Assembly (NCBI GenBank): GCA_964388955.1
Contig: CAYMCO010000016.1
Coordinates: forward strand, 1 to 64,000
Direction of reading: 5' to 3'
DNA from: CAYMCO01 sp964388955
Lineage (GTDB): Bacteria > Chloroflexota > Anaerolineae > Anaerolineales > E44-bin32
Length of the DNA: 64,000 nucleotides
The notes beneath the pieces are model-generated. The model saw only the letters and a list, made by a program, of their open reading frames with translations, was not told the DNA's origin and did no database searches. Below, in pieces: positions 1-7,939 of this stretch. The translations under genes and the position numbers were made by a program. Positions within the stretch are counted from its first letter, which is position 1, and the number at the start of each line of letters is the position of its first letter.

Positions 1-5
1 GGCGG

Positions 6-11
6 TATAAT
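6..11 (+). promoter_or_regulatory. Candidate -10 element of the rhodanese gene
   Basis: A perfect TATAAT hexamer lies about 45 bases upstream of the rhodanese start. The -35 region is cut off by the window edge, so only half of the promoter can be judged. Confidence 0.55.
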
Positions 12-56
12 CCGAACGTTATCCGCAAAGGGAAAGGACACCCCGGGAGAGAATGC

Positions 57-1076
57 ATGCGCGCGAAACGAGCCGGTAGGTGGGTCCTGTTTGCCACGAC
101 CGCTGTGGCCCTCGTCCTCGTGGGCTGCGGCCCTGGACAGGGGGGAACGACCCCCTCCCCATCCCGTTCCGCCTACCCCAATCCGGACCTGCTGGTGCAG
201 ACCGACTGGCTGAAGGGGTGGTTGTCTGACCCATCCGTGCGGGTTGTGGATATGCGTTCGCCGGAGGCGTACCAGGAGACGCACATCCCCGGCGCGGTCA
301 ACGTGCCGGTGGGGGATATCACTTCCACGATCAACGGGATTCCCTTTGAGTTTGACCGGGAGGAGACGCAGGCGACCCTGAATCGGATCGGCCTCACCCC
401 GGATATGACAGTGGTGATCTATGACGATCTGGGGATGATGAACGCGGCGCGCCTCTTCTGGAGCCTGGATCTCGTCGGGCATCCGGATGCGCGTGTGCTC
501 GACGGTGGGTGGAACGCCTGGGTGGCCGGGGGGCTGGAAACTACGGACCAGGCGCCGCAAGTGCAGCCCAGCCAATACCCGATTCAACTGGATGATTCCA
601 GACTGGTGGATGCGCAGGAAGTCTTGGGCAAGTTGGATGACGAGAATGTGGTCATCGTCGACGCCCGTTCTCCCCAGGAATACACAGGAGAGGTCAAGCT
701 CGCCCAGCGGGGCGGCCACATTCCAGGCGCGGTCAACTTCGTGTGGCTGGACGCGCTCACCGGGGGAGATGCTGTGTACACCATCAATTCGGACTGGCAA
801 GCGCAGCTTCAAGATCCGGATGTGGAGGTGTTCCTGCCCGCCGCGGATCTGCGTGAGTTGCTGGGCGAGCGCGGGATCCTGCCCGGGGCATCGGTCATCA
901 CCTATTGCCAGACGCTCTGGCGCGGCGCGCACGTATATTTCCTGCTGCGCTTGATGGGATATGAGAATGTGAGCGGCTATGACGGCGCGTGGGCCGAGTG
1001 GGGAAATCGCCCGGACCTGCCAGCGGTGGAAGGCCCCGCCCCTGGATCCCTGCAGGATGCGGTGTACGGAGGCTAG
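57..1076 (+). CDS. Two-domain rhodanese-family sulfurtransferase lipoprotein
   Basis: The 339-residue protein starts with a lipoprotein signal (hydrophobic stretch ending in LVGCG, lipid-modified Cys near residue 24), so it should sit on the outer face of the membrane. Two rhodanese domains follow, at about residues 45-160 and 180-325. The first has Asp in place of the catalytic Cys (YDDLG), as expected for the inactive N-terminal half of thiosulfate sulfurtransferases. The second carries the Cys (ITYCQTLWRGAH), but its loop reads CQTLWRGA rather than the more usual CQTG-x-RA type, so sulfur-donor specificity is uncertain. A purine-rich GGGAGAGA precedes the start; an ATG four bases earlier is out of frame. 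Its stop overlaps the stop of the convergent redoxin gene through a shared CTAG. Confidence 0.85.
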   Translation: MRAKRAGRWVLFATTAVALVLVGCGPGQGGTTPSPSRSAYPNPDLLVQTDWLKGWLSDPSVRVVDMRSPEAYQETHIPGAVNVPVGDITSTINGIPFEFDREETQATLNRIGLTPDMTVVIYDDLGMMNAARLFWSLDLVGHPDARVLDGGWNAWVAGGLETTDQAPQVQPSQYPIQLDDSRLVDAQEVLGKLDDENVVIVDARSPQEYTGEVKLAQRGGHIPGAVNFVWLDALTGGDAVYTINSDWQAQLQDPDVEVFLPAADLRELLGERGILPGASVITYCQTLWRGAHVYFLLRLMGYENVSGYDGAWAEWGNRPDLPAVEGPAPGSLQDAVYGG

Positions 1077-1606
1077 TCTGAGGACGTCTTAGGTTCGAAG
1101 CGCACCAGGGCGCATCCGTAGGCGAGCGTCTCCGCTGGATCTGGTTCCACCCCGTGCTCCACGGCGGCAACTGCGTCTCGCAGATAGTTCTCGGTGGGTT
1201 CCGGATGCCGGAAATCCCTGTCATCCAGCGCCCCCGCATAGCGCAGCACGCCCCCGGCATCGATTAGGAAGAACTGCGGCGTGGTCTGAGCGCCGTACGC
1301 ATCGGCCACCTGCTGGTCAGCGTCGATCAGGACCACTTCATGACCGCGCTGCTTGGCTACCTCCCGGATTTCTCCCTCCCCCTCATCGGCGTTGGAAGCG
1401 ATGTGCAGCAGGATGACACGGCCTCGCCAGGCATCTCGTTCCTCGGCCATCTGTTCGTCGACGCGCGCCGACCATGGGCAGTTCGCCGACCAGAACTCGA
1501 GCGCCACCATTCGGCCGAAGTAATCGGAGAGGCGGCGGATCCGACCTTGCACGTCCGGCAGCTCGAAAGCAGGCGCCGGGGCTCCGATTTCTGCTATGGG
1601 ATCCAT
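1073..1606 (-). CDS. Redoxin / peroxiredoxin-like thioredoxin-fold protein
   Basis: A 177-residue AhpC/TSA-type redoxin domain. Landmarks are the APAFELPD opening, the active-site region NCPWS and the cis-Pro motif TTPQFFLID. CPWS retains one Cys and has Ser where a thioredoxin would have the second, so a one-Cys peroxidase or a thiol-binding role is more likely than disulfide exchange. The chosen start is MDPIAEIGAP; an upstream in-frame start would add 21 residues that lie inside the preceding gene. With this start it overlaps the 3' end of the beta-propeller gene by 13 bases, which suggests translational coupling. No signal peptide is seen, so it is predicted to be cytoplasmic. Confidence 0.8.
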   Translation of the reverse strand: MDPIAEIGAPAPAFELPDVQGRIRRLSDYFGRMVALEFWSANCPWSARVDEQMAEERDAWRGRVILLHIASNADEGEGEIREVAKQRGHEVVLIDADQQVADAYGAQTTPQFFLIDAGGVLRYAGALDDRDFRHPEPTENYLRDAVAAVEHGVEPDPAETLAYGCALVRFEPKTSSD

Positions 1607-3024
1607 TGTGGGATATACCCTCCAACGGCCAATATGTGCAGCTGCCCGTCGTCCAGCTTCATCCACCATATTTCCGGGGGCTGGCTCATGTCCGCCTGGT
1701 TGAAGCGCATTCCGGCCAGGGCGGTGGAATCAGCGTTCCATACCAGAGCCGAGTAATTGAAGTTCGGATCCGAGGTTACCTGGTGAGCCCCATTGCCGCT
1801 GGAATCCATCAGCCAGAGCTGGCGCCCGAGGGTCCAGCGTTCGTTGTCCAGGTACTTGCGAGTAAATGCGATCCACTGCCCGTCTGGGGAGTAAGCCGGT
1901 GAGGCGTCCTCAACCAGGCCGAGCGATTCACCGGAGAGGTTCTCCGTCAGCCCGCTGTCGACATCCACTCGCTTCAAATGGCTGAAGAACTGCACCTCCT
2001 CCTCTCCCGTACCCGTGTCCCCGGGGGGCGGACTGCCTTCGGGCAGGATCACCACCTCAGGCATCACGATCGCCTGGCCGTCAGGGGACCAGGTGGTCAC
2101 GTTTCCCAGCGCATTGGGGATGTAGCTGTGGGGGGAGGGCTCCGGGAGAGAGAGCGGATCGACGAGCGCGATCGCTCCCAGCGTATTGTCATAATAGGTC
2201 AGCCATCCGTTGGGGGACCAAGCGGGGTCGGAGCTGATATGGCCCTCGGGCCCAATGGGCAGCGGCTCCCCTGCCTCATCCAGAGAGATGATCCACACCC
2301 GGCTGGGGCCCGATATCTGCTGGCCGGCGCCGCCGGACTGCAGTTCGAAGCGTTCAAAGGCAAGACGATCGCCGCCCGGGGACAGTGCGAGTGAAACACA
2401 GCGCGAATTCCCGCTGCAGCGAAGAACCTCCCGATCCACCTCTGAGGTCAGATCCAGTTGCCGGAGGTCCATTCCGCCGTCCTGCCGCAGCGCGGAGTAT
2501 GCGAGGCGTGTGCCCTCAAGGGACAGCGAGTACTGCCCCACGCCCAGGCCGGCTCGGGTCAAGGCCTCACGGTCGTCCGTTGAAAGCGACTGGGCGTAGA
2601 GATTGGCCTCCCCGGAAGATGGCCATAGATATGCGATGCGTGCAGGGCCGACCGAGAAGGACCACCCCTTGCCGAGGATCAGGGGCAGAACGCGCGCCGA
2701 GCGAGCGCCCCCAGTCAGTTCGACATTCACCTGGCTCCCCGCCGGCCAGGGACGTGCGGGTTTGAAGATCATGGTGTTGCCCTGCCAGCTAACCTCCCCT
2801 GGCTGCGGTGGATCGATGCGCAGGTGGTCACTGGCAGATTGCTGGTCCATCGGGCGGCTGAAAGCGATGCGCACGCTCGCCAGGGCGGGGACCCGCGTCG
2901 CCCCGGGGTCGGGGGAGATATCCGTCACGCGCGGGGCGAGGGCCACGGCTGCAATCAGCAAGCCGAGAAGCAGACCCGCCACCCCAATCCATGGCCCAGC
3001 CGAGCGCCTCGGTTCGAGATACAT
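1594..3024 (-). CDS. Membrane-anchored Ig-like / TolB-type beta-propeller protein
   Basis: The 476-residue protein has one N-terminal transmembrane anchor (residues 13-31), an Ig-like domain (SPDPGATRVP ... RIAFSRPMD, about residues 35-125) of the kind found in cell-surface proteins, and a C-terminal region with PD40/TolB-like repeats (LSPGGDRLAFER, WSPDGQAIVMPE, YSPDGQWIAFTRK) that should fold as a beta-propeller. Most of it should lie outside the cytoplasmic membrane, probably binding a protein or polymer. No catalytic motif was recognised. It is 12 bases downstream of the isomerase gene and overlaps the redoxin gene, so these genes are probably co-transcribed. The function is unknown beyond the domain assignment. 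Confidence 0.75.
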   Translation of the reverse strand: MYLEPRRSAGPWIGVAGLLLGLLIAAVALAPRVTDISPDPGATRVPALASVRIAFSRPMDQQSASDHLRIDPPQPGEVSWQGNTMIFKPARPWPAGSQVNVELTGGARSARVLPLILGKGWSFSVGPARIAYLWPSSGEANLYAQSLSTDDREALTRAGLGVGQYSLSLEGTRLAYSALRQDGGMDLRQLDLTSEVDREVLRCSGNSRCVSLALSPGGDRLAFERFELQSGGAGQQISGPSRVWIISLDEAGEPLPIGPEGHISSDPAWSPNGWLTYYDNTLGAIALVDPLSLPEPSPHSYIPNALGNVTTWSPDGQAIVMPEVVILPEGSPPPGDTGTGEEEVQFFSHLKRVDVDSGLTENLSGESLGLVEDASPAYSPDGQWIAFTRKYLDNERWTLGRQLWLMDSSGNGAHQVTSDPNFNYSALVWNADSTALAGMRFNQADMSQPPEIWWMKLDDGQLHILAVGGYIPQWIP

Positions 3025-3036
3025 CTTGGCCGGCTT

Positions 3037-4092
3037 CTACTCCCTCAAGCGCCCCTTCAGGCTCTCTATGGCGGCAACAGGAGTGGGATCGATGTTGTAA
3101 GCGATGGCGAGGTAGAAGGCCACGTAATCCCCGAAATGCAGCGCCGTCCACTGCTGCGCGAGCCGAGTTTCCCCCTGGGCATGGATGATGTCGGTGTTGA
3201 AGCCCTCGACCATGAGGATATCCCGGGTCACATCGATACGCCTGCGGTTGCGGGGATGCTGTCTGGAGCCTTGTAGGAACGTGGCCATGGTCCCGCCGAT
3301 CATGCTCTCGGGTTGGGCCACGCCGGCCACCATGTTGTGATCGGCTTCGGGGAGCGCCTCGAACTGAGCCATCGCTTTCGAGAGCTCGGCGATCTGGGTC
3401 CGCCAGCGACGCGCGACGGGCGCCAGCGACCCGGAAGCCAGAATCACAGGGTGGCGTTCCACGAACTGGCCGGCCAGCCGTTTGGCGGGGTTCTTCGCCA
3501 CCGGCGTCTCGGCCACCAGGCTCGGTTGCTGCGATGTCATCGCCCGGACGGCGGAGACAATGTCCGTCGCAGAGTCATCGATCAGCCCAAGCCGGCTGAG
3601 GGCGGCCAGCAGCATGCCGAAGGAGTACCCGACGGCGGCCCGCGGCTGGCCACGGTGCTCGAACGTCCACAGCGCAACCCCCTCCTCCTCAGCCCGGGCC
3701 CTGAGTTGCCCCCCAGTGGTGAGCGCGATCACGCGGGCCCCCATTTGGACCCCGGCCGCAAAGGCGGATAGGGTCTCCTCCGTGTTTCCGGAATGGGAGG
3801 AGGCGATGAGAAGGGTGCCGGGACCATCGACGAAAGCGGGGAGATCATAGTCCCGCCATACGATCACGGGAACGCCCGCCAGTGGGGCCACGTAAGCGGC
3901 CAGCAGGTCCCCTCCGATGGCCGAACCGCCCATTCCGGCGACAATCACCTGTTCAATCCCCTCCCGATCAGGCAGGGGTTGGTCTTGGCCCTGGTCCCAT
4001 GCGTCTTGCAGCTGCTGAGGGAGGTGGTCGATCTCGGCGAGCATGCCTCCGTGATCGATCTTGCGAATGTGCTCCAAGTCGTCCAGCTTCAT
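3037..4092 (-). CDS. Bifunctional phosphoglucose/phosphomannose isomerase, SIS family
   Basis: A 351-residue protein of two SIS (sugar isomerase) domains that interconverts glucose-6-P or mannose-6-P with fructose-6-P. Visible motifs are VAGMGGSAIGGDLL (first phosphosugar loop), IASSHSGNTEETL (second phosphate loop) and EADHNMVAG, which carries the Glu and His expected for ring opening and proton transfer in this archaeal/bacterial group. Two consecutive ATGs overlap the stop of rsmI. GGAGGA lies only one base before the first but four before the second, so the second ATG (4092) is preferred. In this organism it may stand in for, or add to, a classical Pgi. Confidence 0.85.
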   Translation of the reverse strand: MKLDDLEHIRKIDHGGMLAEIDHLPQQLQDAWDQGQDQPLPDREGIEQVIVAGMGGSAIGGDLLAAYVAPLAGVPVIVWRDYDLPAFVDGPGTLLIASSHSGNTEETLSAFAAGVQMGARVIALTTGGQLRARAEEEGVALWTFEHRGQPRAAVGYSFGMLLAALSRLGLIDDSATDIVSAVRAMTSQQPSLVAETPVAKNPAKRLAGQFVERHPVILASGSLAPVARRWRTQIAELSKAMAQFEALPEADHNMVAGVAQPESMIGGTMATFLQGSRQHPRNRRRIDVTRDILMVEGFNTDIIHAQGETRLAQQWTALHFGDYVAFYLAIAYNIDPTPVAAIESLKGRLRE

Positions 4093-4916
4093 CATTCCTC
4101 CATCGTCAGTTGATAGACTTCTTGGCGCGCCCATCCTGATCGGCGAGCCACCTGCCGGGAAGCTTGGGAAGGGCTTTTCCCCTGAGAGAGATAGCGCTCA
4201 AGGGCCTCGCGCACCTCTTCCTCGCTCCAGCGAGTCGGATCCGGTGCGCCGGCGATAATGAGGGTGATCTCCCCTTTCGCTGGCGATCCTTCAAACTGGC
4301 GGAGGGCGTCTTTCAATGTGGTGCGCAAGATCTGCTCGTGCAGTTTGGTCAGCTCCCGGCAGACGGCGATGCGGCGATCGTCGCCAAGGATGTCCGCCAG
4401 ATCCCCGAGCGTCGCGCCCAGGCGATGGGGGGCCTCGAAGGCGATGATCGTCTCTCGCCGGTCCGCGAATCCCGCAATGGCTCTCCTGCGATCTTGGGCT
4501 CGACGCGGTAGATAGCCGATGAATGTGAAAGCGTCGGTGGGCATCCCGGAGGCCACCAGAGCGGCGATGGGCGCGGAGGGACCGGGGACAGGGCTTGTTC
4601 GATGGCCGGCGCGCAGCACGGCTCCCACCAACTCATACCCCGGGTCGGAAAGCGCCGGGGTGCCTGCATCGCTCACCAGGGCGACATCCCCCTCGCGCAG
4701 GGCGCCCAGTATCTGATCCTGGCGCGCCAGCTTGTTGTGTTCATAGTAGCTGACCATGGGGGTCTTGATCTCATAGTGGGAGAGGAGTTTCCGGGTACGG
4801 CGGGTATCCTCAGCGGCGACCAGGTTCACCTCCCCCAGCACCCGCAGGGCGCGCAACGTGATGTCCTCTAGGTTGCCGATCGGCGTGGCGACCAAGTATA
4901 GGGTACCCACAAACAT
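4092..4916 (-). CDS. rsmI: 16S rRNA (cytidine-1402-2'-O)-methyltransferase
   Basis: The 274-residue protein matches RsmI along its whole length: GTLYLVATPIGNLEDIT at the N-terminus, AAEDTRRTRKLLSHY, the SAM-site segment SDAGTPALSDPGYELV and GMPTDAFTFIGYLPRR. It 2'-O-methylates C1402 in the decoding centre of 16S rRNA. The normal C-terminal region is retained (EVREALERYLSQGKS ... EVYQLTMEE). It is the first gene of the minus-strand run and its stop overlaps the start of the isomerase gene. There is no obvious functional link between the two, so the arrangement is probably simple transcript sharing. Confidence 0.93.
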   Translation of the reverse strand: MFVGTLYLVATPIGNLEDITLRALRVLGEVNLVAAEDTRRTRKLLSHYEIKTPMVSYYEHNKLARQDQILGALREGDVALVSDAGTPALSDPGYELVGAVLRAGHRTSPVPGPSAPIAALVASGMPTDAFTFIGYLPRRAQDRRRAIAGFADRRETIIAFEAPHRLGATLGDLADILGDDRRIAVCRELTKLHEQILRTTLKDALRQFEGSPAKGEITLIIAGAPDPTRWSEEEVREALERYLSQGKSPSQASRQVARRSGWARQEVYQLTMEE

Positions 4917-5070
4917 CTATTCTATCAGAGAGCGGAGGCCCGCCATCCTGCCCCTATGCTTGGAGGGGTTCGGTGTCCCGGCAATTTTTCGAGGGCGAAG
5001 CTCGCTGCTCGCTTCCGGATCCTCAATTGGGGGGGAAGCTATCGTCGCTGCTCATCAAGTCAGCCGGCGA

Positions 5071-5685
5071 TCATGATGCGATAGCCGCCGGCTCTTGTTG
5101 GTCGGAGACTTGGGTGAGATCACGGCGTACGATGGGGCGGGTCTCAGAGCGTCGGGCGACCTCCATAAAGCCGGCCGCCCGGAAGGTAGAGAGGTGGCCG
5201 GTGAAGAAGCTGGAGTCCGGTAGCTCTCCCCCCTTTCTCGGCGCGATCGGATAGCCCTCAAGCAGCCGGCCGCCTCGCCCTTTGACATATTCGATGGCAG
5301 CGCGTAGCAGCGCGCCGCTCAGCCCCCCGCCGCGGTATGCCCTGTCGATGAAGAAGCAGCCGACGGACCAAACCGGCCTCTCATCCACCGGCTTGAGAAT
5401 AGGGGACCGATTCAGCCGCCCGAACCGCTCGCGGGGTGCCACCGAGCACCAGCCGACGGGGAATCCCAGTTGGTAGGCCAGTATGCCGGGCACCTCGCCC
5501 GATTCGACGATGGCGTTCATGGCCCGCCGGTTGGCATCACCTTTCTGCCTCTCGAACTCGGAACCCTTGAGGCGCCACCACATGCACCAGCATCCGCCGA
5601 CGGCGCCGTGTTCGCCAAAAAGCCGCTCGAAGTCTGGCCATCTGTCGAGGGTGAGTGGTTGAAAGGAAAAGCCATCGCTTGTCAT
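5071..5685 (-). CDS. GNAT-family N-acetyltransferase
   Basis: A 204-residue GNAT-fold protein. The acetyl-CoA pocket is visible as CFFIDRAYRGGGLSGALL (a divergent R/Q-x-x-G-x-G/A loop, here RGGGLSG) on beta-4/alpha-3. The N-terminal half has an unusual Cys/Trp-rich segment (GGCWCMWWR) that recurs in a subgroup of uncharacterised bacterial acetyltransferases. The substrate cannot be told from sequence. The start MTSDGFSF is preferred to one 45 bases upstream, because the longer form would run into the end of the glutamate dehydrogenase gene. Only 25 bases separate it from that gene, so co-transcription is likely. Confidence 0.8.
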   Translation of the reverse strand: MTSDGFSFQPLTLDRWPDFERLFGEHGAVGGCWCMWWRLKGSEFERQKGDANRRAMNAIVESGEVPGILAYQLGFPVGWCSVAPRERFGRLNRSPILKPVDERPVWSVGCFFIDRAYRGGGLSGALLRAAIEYVKGRGGRLLEGYPIAPRKGGELPDSSFFTGHLSTFRAAGFMEVARRSETRPIVRRDLTQVSDQQEPAAIAS

Positions 5686-5710
5686 GCCGGTACATCCGAA
5701 ATCAGTGAAC

Positions 5711-6964
5711 TCAGAATCCGCGAAGTTCAAGCGCGCGCATGGTGCGCTCTACGGCGATCAAATAGGCCGCCAACCGGTAGCTGATCCCTTCGGCTGTGGC
5801 GCGCTTGTGCACGTCTTCCCAGGCGTGCTTCAGCTTCGCCTCCAATTCGCGGTTGACTCGTTCCTCCTGCCACTGGTAGCCGTAACGGCTCTGGGCCCAC
5901 TCGAAGTAGGAAACGGTCACCCCGCCGGCGTTCGCCAGGATATCCGGCACCAAGGATACCCCTCGGCCCTCCAGCGCCGCGTCGGCAGTGGCGGTGACCG
6001 GCAGATTCGCCCCCTCAACGATCAACCTGGCGCGCACTTGATCCACATTGGCGCTGTTGATCACACCTTCAATGGCGGCCGGAACCAGGATGTCCACCTC
6101 CAGGGTCAACAGATCCTCGTTGCTGACGGCCTCGCCGGGCACATCGATATCGGGAACCGCCGGCGGACGCTCCAACCCGTGCACCGCATGAAACATGGCG
6201 TCGATATCCAGCCCTTTTCCGTTGTATCGCCCGCCGTTCACGCCGCTCACAGCCACCACTTTGGCGCCGCGTTGCTGCAGGAATCTGGCGGCATGGCTCC
6301 CCACGTTGCCGAAGCCCTGTACCGCGATGGTCGCCCCATCGATGTCCAGTCCGGCGGCCTCGCTTGCCCAGGCGGTCACCATGGCGACGCCGCGGCCGGT
6401 GGCTGCCACACGGCCGTGGGAGCCACCCAACTCGACGGGCTTGCCCGTCACAATGGAGGGTTCGTAGCCATGGGCCTTGGAGTAGGCCTCCAGGATCCAG
6501 GCCATCTCGCGCGGGCCCGTCCCCATATCCGGCGCGACGATATCCCGATCTGGCCCCAAGAGGGGGCCGATACGCTCCACGTATCGCTTGGTCAGGGTCT
6601 CAAGCTCATCCGTCGACAGGTCAAGCGGGTCGCAGTCCACGCCGCCCTTCGCTCCCCCGAAAGGGATATCGACCACAGCGGTCTTCCAGGTCATCAGGGA
6701 CGCCAGAGCGATGAAGTGCTCCAGGTCCGCCATCGGGTGATAGCGCAGCCCGCCCTTGAAAGGACCGCGGCTCTGGTTGTGCTGCACCCGGTATCCGTAA
6801 TATAGATGCATAGAGCCATCCCGCCGTCGAAGCGGGAGTTCAAATCGTAATTCGCGAAAGGGCGAACGCAGGAGTTGGCGCATCACCGGATCGATTCCCA
6901 GGCGGTCGAACCCCGCATCCAGAAAGCGGTCGACTGAATCCCTCGGGTTCTCTGAGTCGCTCAT
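5711..6964 (-). CDS. gdhA: Glu/Leu/Phe/Val-family (glutamate) dehydrogenase
   Basis: A 417-residue hexameric-type amino-acid dehydrogenase that interconverts L-glutamate and 2-oxoglutarate plus ammonia. The substrate domain has KGGLRYHP and the active-site segment PFGGAKGGVDCDP with the catalytic Lys. Asp of APDMGTG is also present. The Rossmann domain shows GFGNVGSHAARFL for NAD(P). Length and motifs fit glutamate dehydrogenase better than the shorter Leu/Phe enzymes, though specificity is not proven. The start MSDSENP has AAAGG about 10 bases upstream; the frame extends 16 codons further but without a ribosome site. It is the first gene of a two-gene unit with the GNAT gene. Confidence 0.88.
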   Translation of the reverse strand: MSDSENPRDSVDRFLDAGFDRLGIDPVMRQLLRSPFRELRFELPLRRRDGSMHLYYGYRVQHNQSRGPFKGGLRYHPMADLEHFIALASLMTWKTAVVDIPFGGAKGGVDCDPLDLSTDELETLTKRYVERIGPLLGPDRDIVAPDMGTGPREMAWILEAYSKAHGYEPSIVTGKPVELGGSHGRVAATGRGVAMVTAWASEAAGLDIDGATIAVQGFGNVGSHAARFLQQRGAKVVAVSGVNGGRYNGKGLDIDAMFHAVHGLERPPAVPDIDVPGEAVSNEDLLTLEVDILVPAAIEGVINSANVDQVRARLIVEGANLPVTATADAALEGRGVSLVPDILANAGGVTVSYFEWAQSRYGYQWQEERVNRELEAKLKHAWEDVHKRATAEGISYRLAAYLIAVERTMRALELRGF

Positions 6965-7199
6965 TATCTGTGACCTTTCGATGCGCGTCTGGCTCCGGGC
7001 CGCCGTCGGCATGTTGCATCATTCTAACATTGTTCATACGCGCCACGGAAGCCATGTTGCCTCATGACAAGGGCAATCTGGCGATGATGAGGGCAATTCC
7101 AACGATGAGTGGGGCAGTCCCGCGATGAATTGCGGCATTCGCGGCGGGCAGGACGGGGATGACAGGGCGGCGGGCGCGCCTCGTGCTCCGGCTGCGTGT

Positions 7200-7205
7200 T
7201 AGAAT
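7200..7205 (+). promoter_or_regulatory. Extended -10 promoter of phhB
   Basis: TAGAAT preceded by TG plus one base (TGTTAGAAT) lies about 77 bases upstream of the pterin dehydratase start. No convincing -35 is seen, which is usual for extended -10 promoters. Confidence 0.45.
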
Positions 7206-7282
7206 CTCCCTTGTGGTGGCTTGCCGGCGGATGACACCCCTGGGGATCTGGGTGAACAGACACCGATGGAGGTCTCGGAGAG

Positions 7283-7609
7283 ATGGAGCTTGCAGAACGG
7301 GAACTGGTGCCCTCGAAGGGGGGCGATGAACCCCTGTCCGGTGAGGCGCTGAACAAGCTGCATACACAGCTGGGAAACGGCTGGCAGGTGGTCGATGGGC
7401 ACCACCTGGAGAAGCGCTACGAGTTTGATGATTTTGCCCAGGCGCTGGCGTTCACCAACAGAGTCGGCGAGCTCGCCGAGCGAGCAAATCATCATCCGGA
7501 GATTTGCCTGAGCTGGGGCTACGCCGAAATGACCATTTGGACGCATTCAATCGGCGGATTGCATGAGGCGGATTTTGTGTTTGCGGCCAAGGCGGATGAC
7601 CTGGCATAG
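7283..7609 (+). CDS. phhB: 4a-hydroxytetrahydrobiopterin (pterin-4a-carbinolamine) dehydratase
   Basis: A 108-residue PCD/DCoH-fold protein. The signature region ERANHHPEICLSWGYAEM contains the two adjacent His and the following Pro of the pterin site, and the third site is in WTHSIGGLHEADF. It dehydrates the carbinolamine form of a pterin cofactor so that it can be reduced again, usually for aromatic amino acid hydroxylases. No phenylalanine hydroxylase is in the window, so it may act on molybdopterin-type or folate-type pterins instead. GGAGAG immediately before the ATG acts as the ribosome site. It is a single-gene unit followed by the metG promoter. Confidence 0.9.
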   Translation: MELAERELVPSKGGDEPLSGEALNKLHTQLGNGWQVVDGHHLEKRYEFDDFAQALAFTNRVGELAERANHHPEICLSWGYAEMTIWTHSIGGLHEADFVFAAKADDLA

Positions 7610-7663
7610 CTCGGCCGGTCGTGGGCAAACCGGAGCGGGCTTCTTCCCCGCGACCAAGCTGCC

Positions 7664-7691
7664 TTGACATCGAATGAACCTGGGCTAGAAT
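7664..7691 (+). promoter_or_regulatory. Sigma-70-type promoter of the metG leader
   Basis: A perfect -35 TTGACA (7664-7669) and -10 TAGAAT (7686-7691) are separated by 16 bases. Transcription should start near 7698, leaving about 240 bases of RNA before metG. It is one of the best consensus promoters in the window. Confidence 0.75.
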
Positions 7692-7737
7692 AATGCCAAT
7701 CGACAGGCGCTCCATACCAGAACAAGACGGAGATCCC

Positions 7738-7806
7738 ATGGTCATGCGCAGGCTGCTGCGTTCGGTGGGGCGAGGCCCATCGGAGATCGCTGGCTGGGGT
7801 TTGTGA
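7738..7806 (+). CDS. Putative 22-codon leader peptide upstream of metG
   Basis: A short ORF with its own ribosome site (GGAG, 5 bases from the ATG) encodes a 22-residue peptide beginning MVMRRLLRSV and ending GWGL. It lies entirely inside the metG leader, between the promoter and an intrinsic terminator. Bases 7753-7761 (GCTGCTGCG), within the ORF, are complementary to 7814-7822 just after its stop, so ribosome position could alter the folding that precedes the terminator. Two Met codons occur in the first three positions; there is no run of a single amino acid as in classical attenuators. Whether it is translated is unknown. Confidence 0.4.
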   Translation: MVMRRLLRSVGRGPSEIAGWGL

Positions 7807-7829
7807 CGGCCCGCGCAGCAGCGAATCGC

Positions 7830-7859
7830 CCGCCAGCCTCGTGCTGGCGGTTTCTCTTT
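7830..7859 (+). terminator. Intrinsic terminator inside the metG leader
   Basis: A perfect 8-bp GC-rich stem (CCGCCAGC / GCTGGCGG) with a 5-base loop is followed by TTTCTCTTTA. It lies about 135 bases after the predicted transcription start and 80 bases before metG, a position typical of a regulated (attenuation) terminator or of the end of an independent small RNA. Confidence 0.75.
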
Positions 7860-7939
7860 ATGGCCGCGTGGGATGCCATAGATCACTGGCCTGTGCTGAC
7901 CCGGTGAGGGTCCAGTAGAACAGAAACGAGGGGTTCAAA

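Noticed and set aside
5684..6805. A 373-codon frame antisense to glutamate dehydrogenase
   Set aside because: It mirrors the real gene on the other strand; the protein is His/Gly/Gln-rich without a fold signature.
7692..7860. Signal recognition particle RNA or T-box in the metG leader
   Set aside because: The conserved GGAA tetraloop and flanking SRP sequences are missing, and no T-box core sequence is present.
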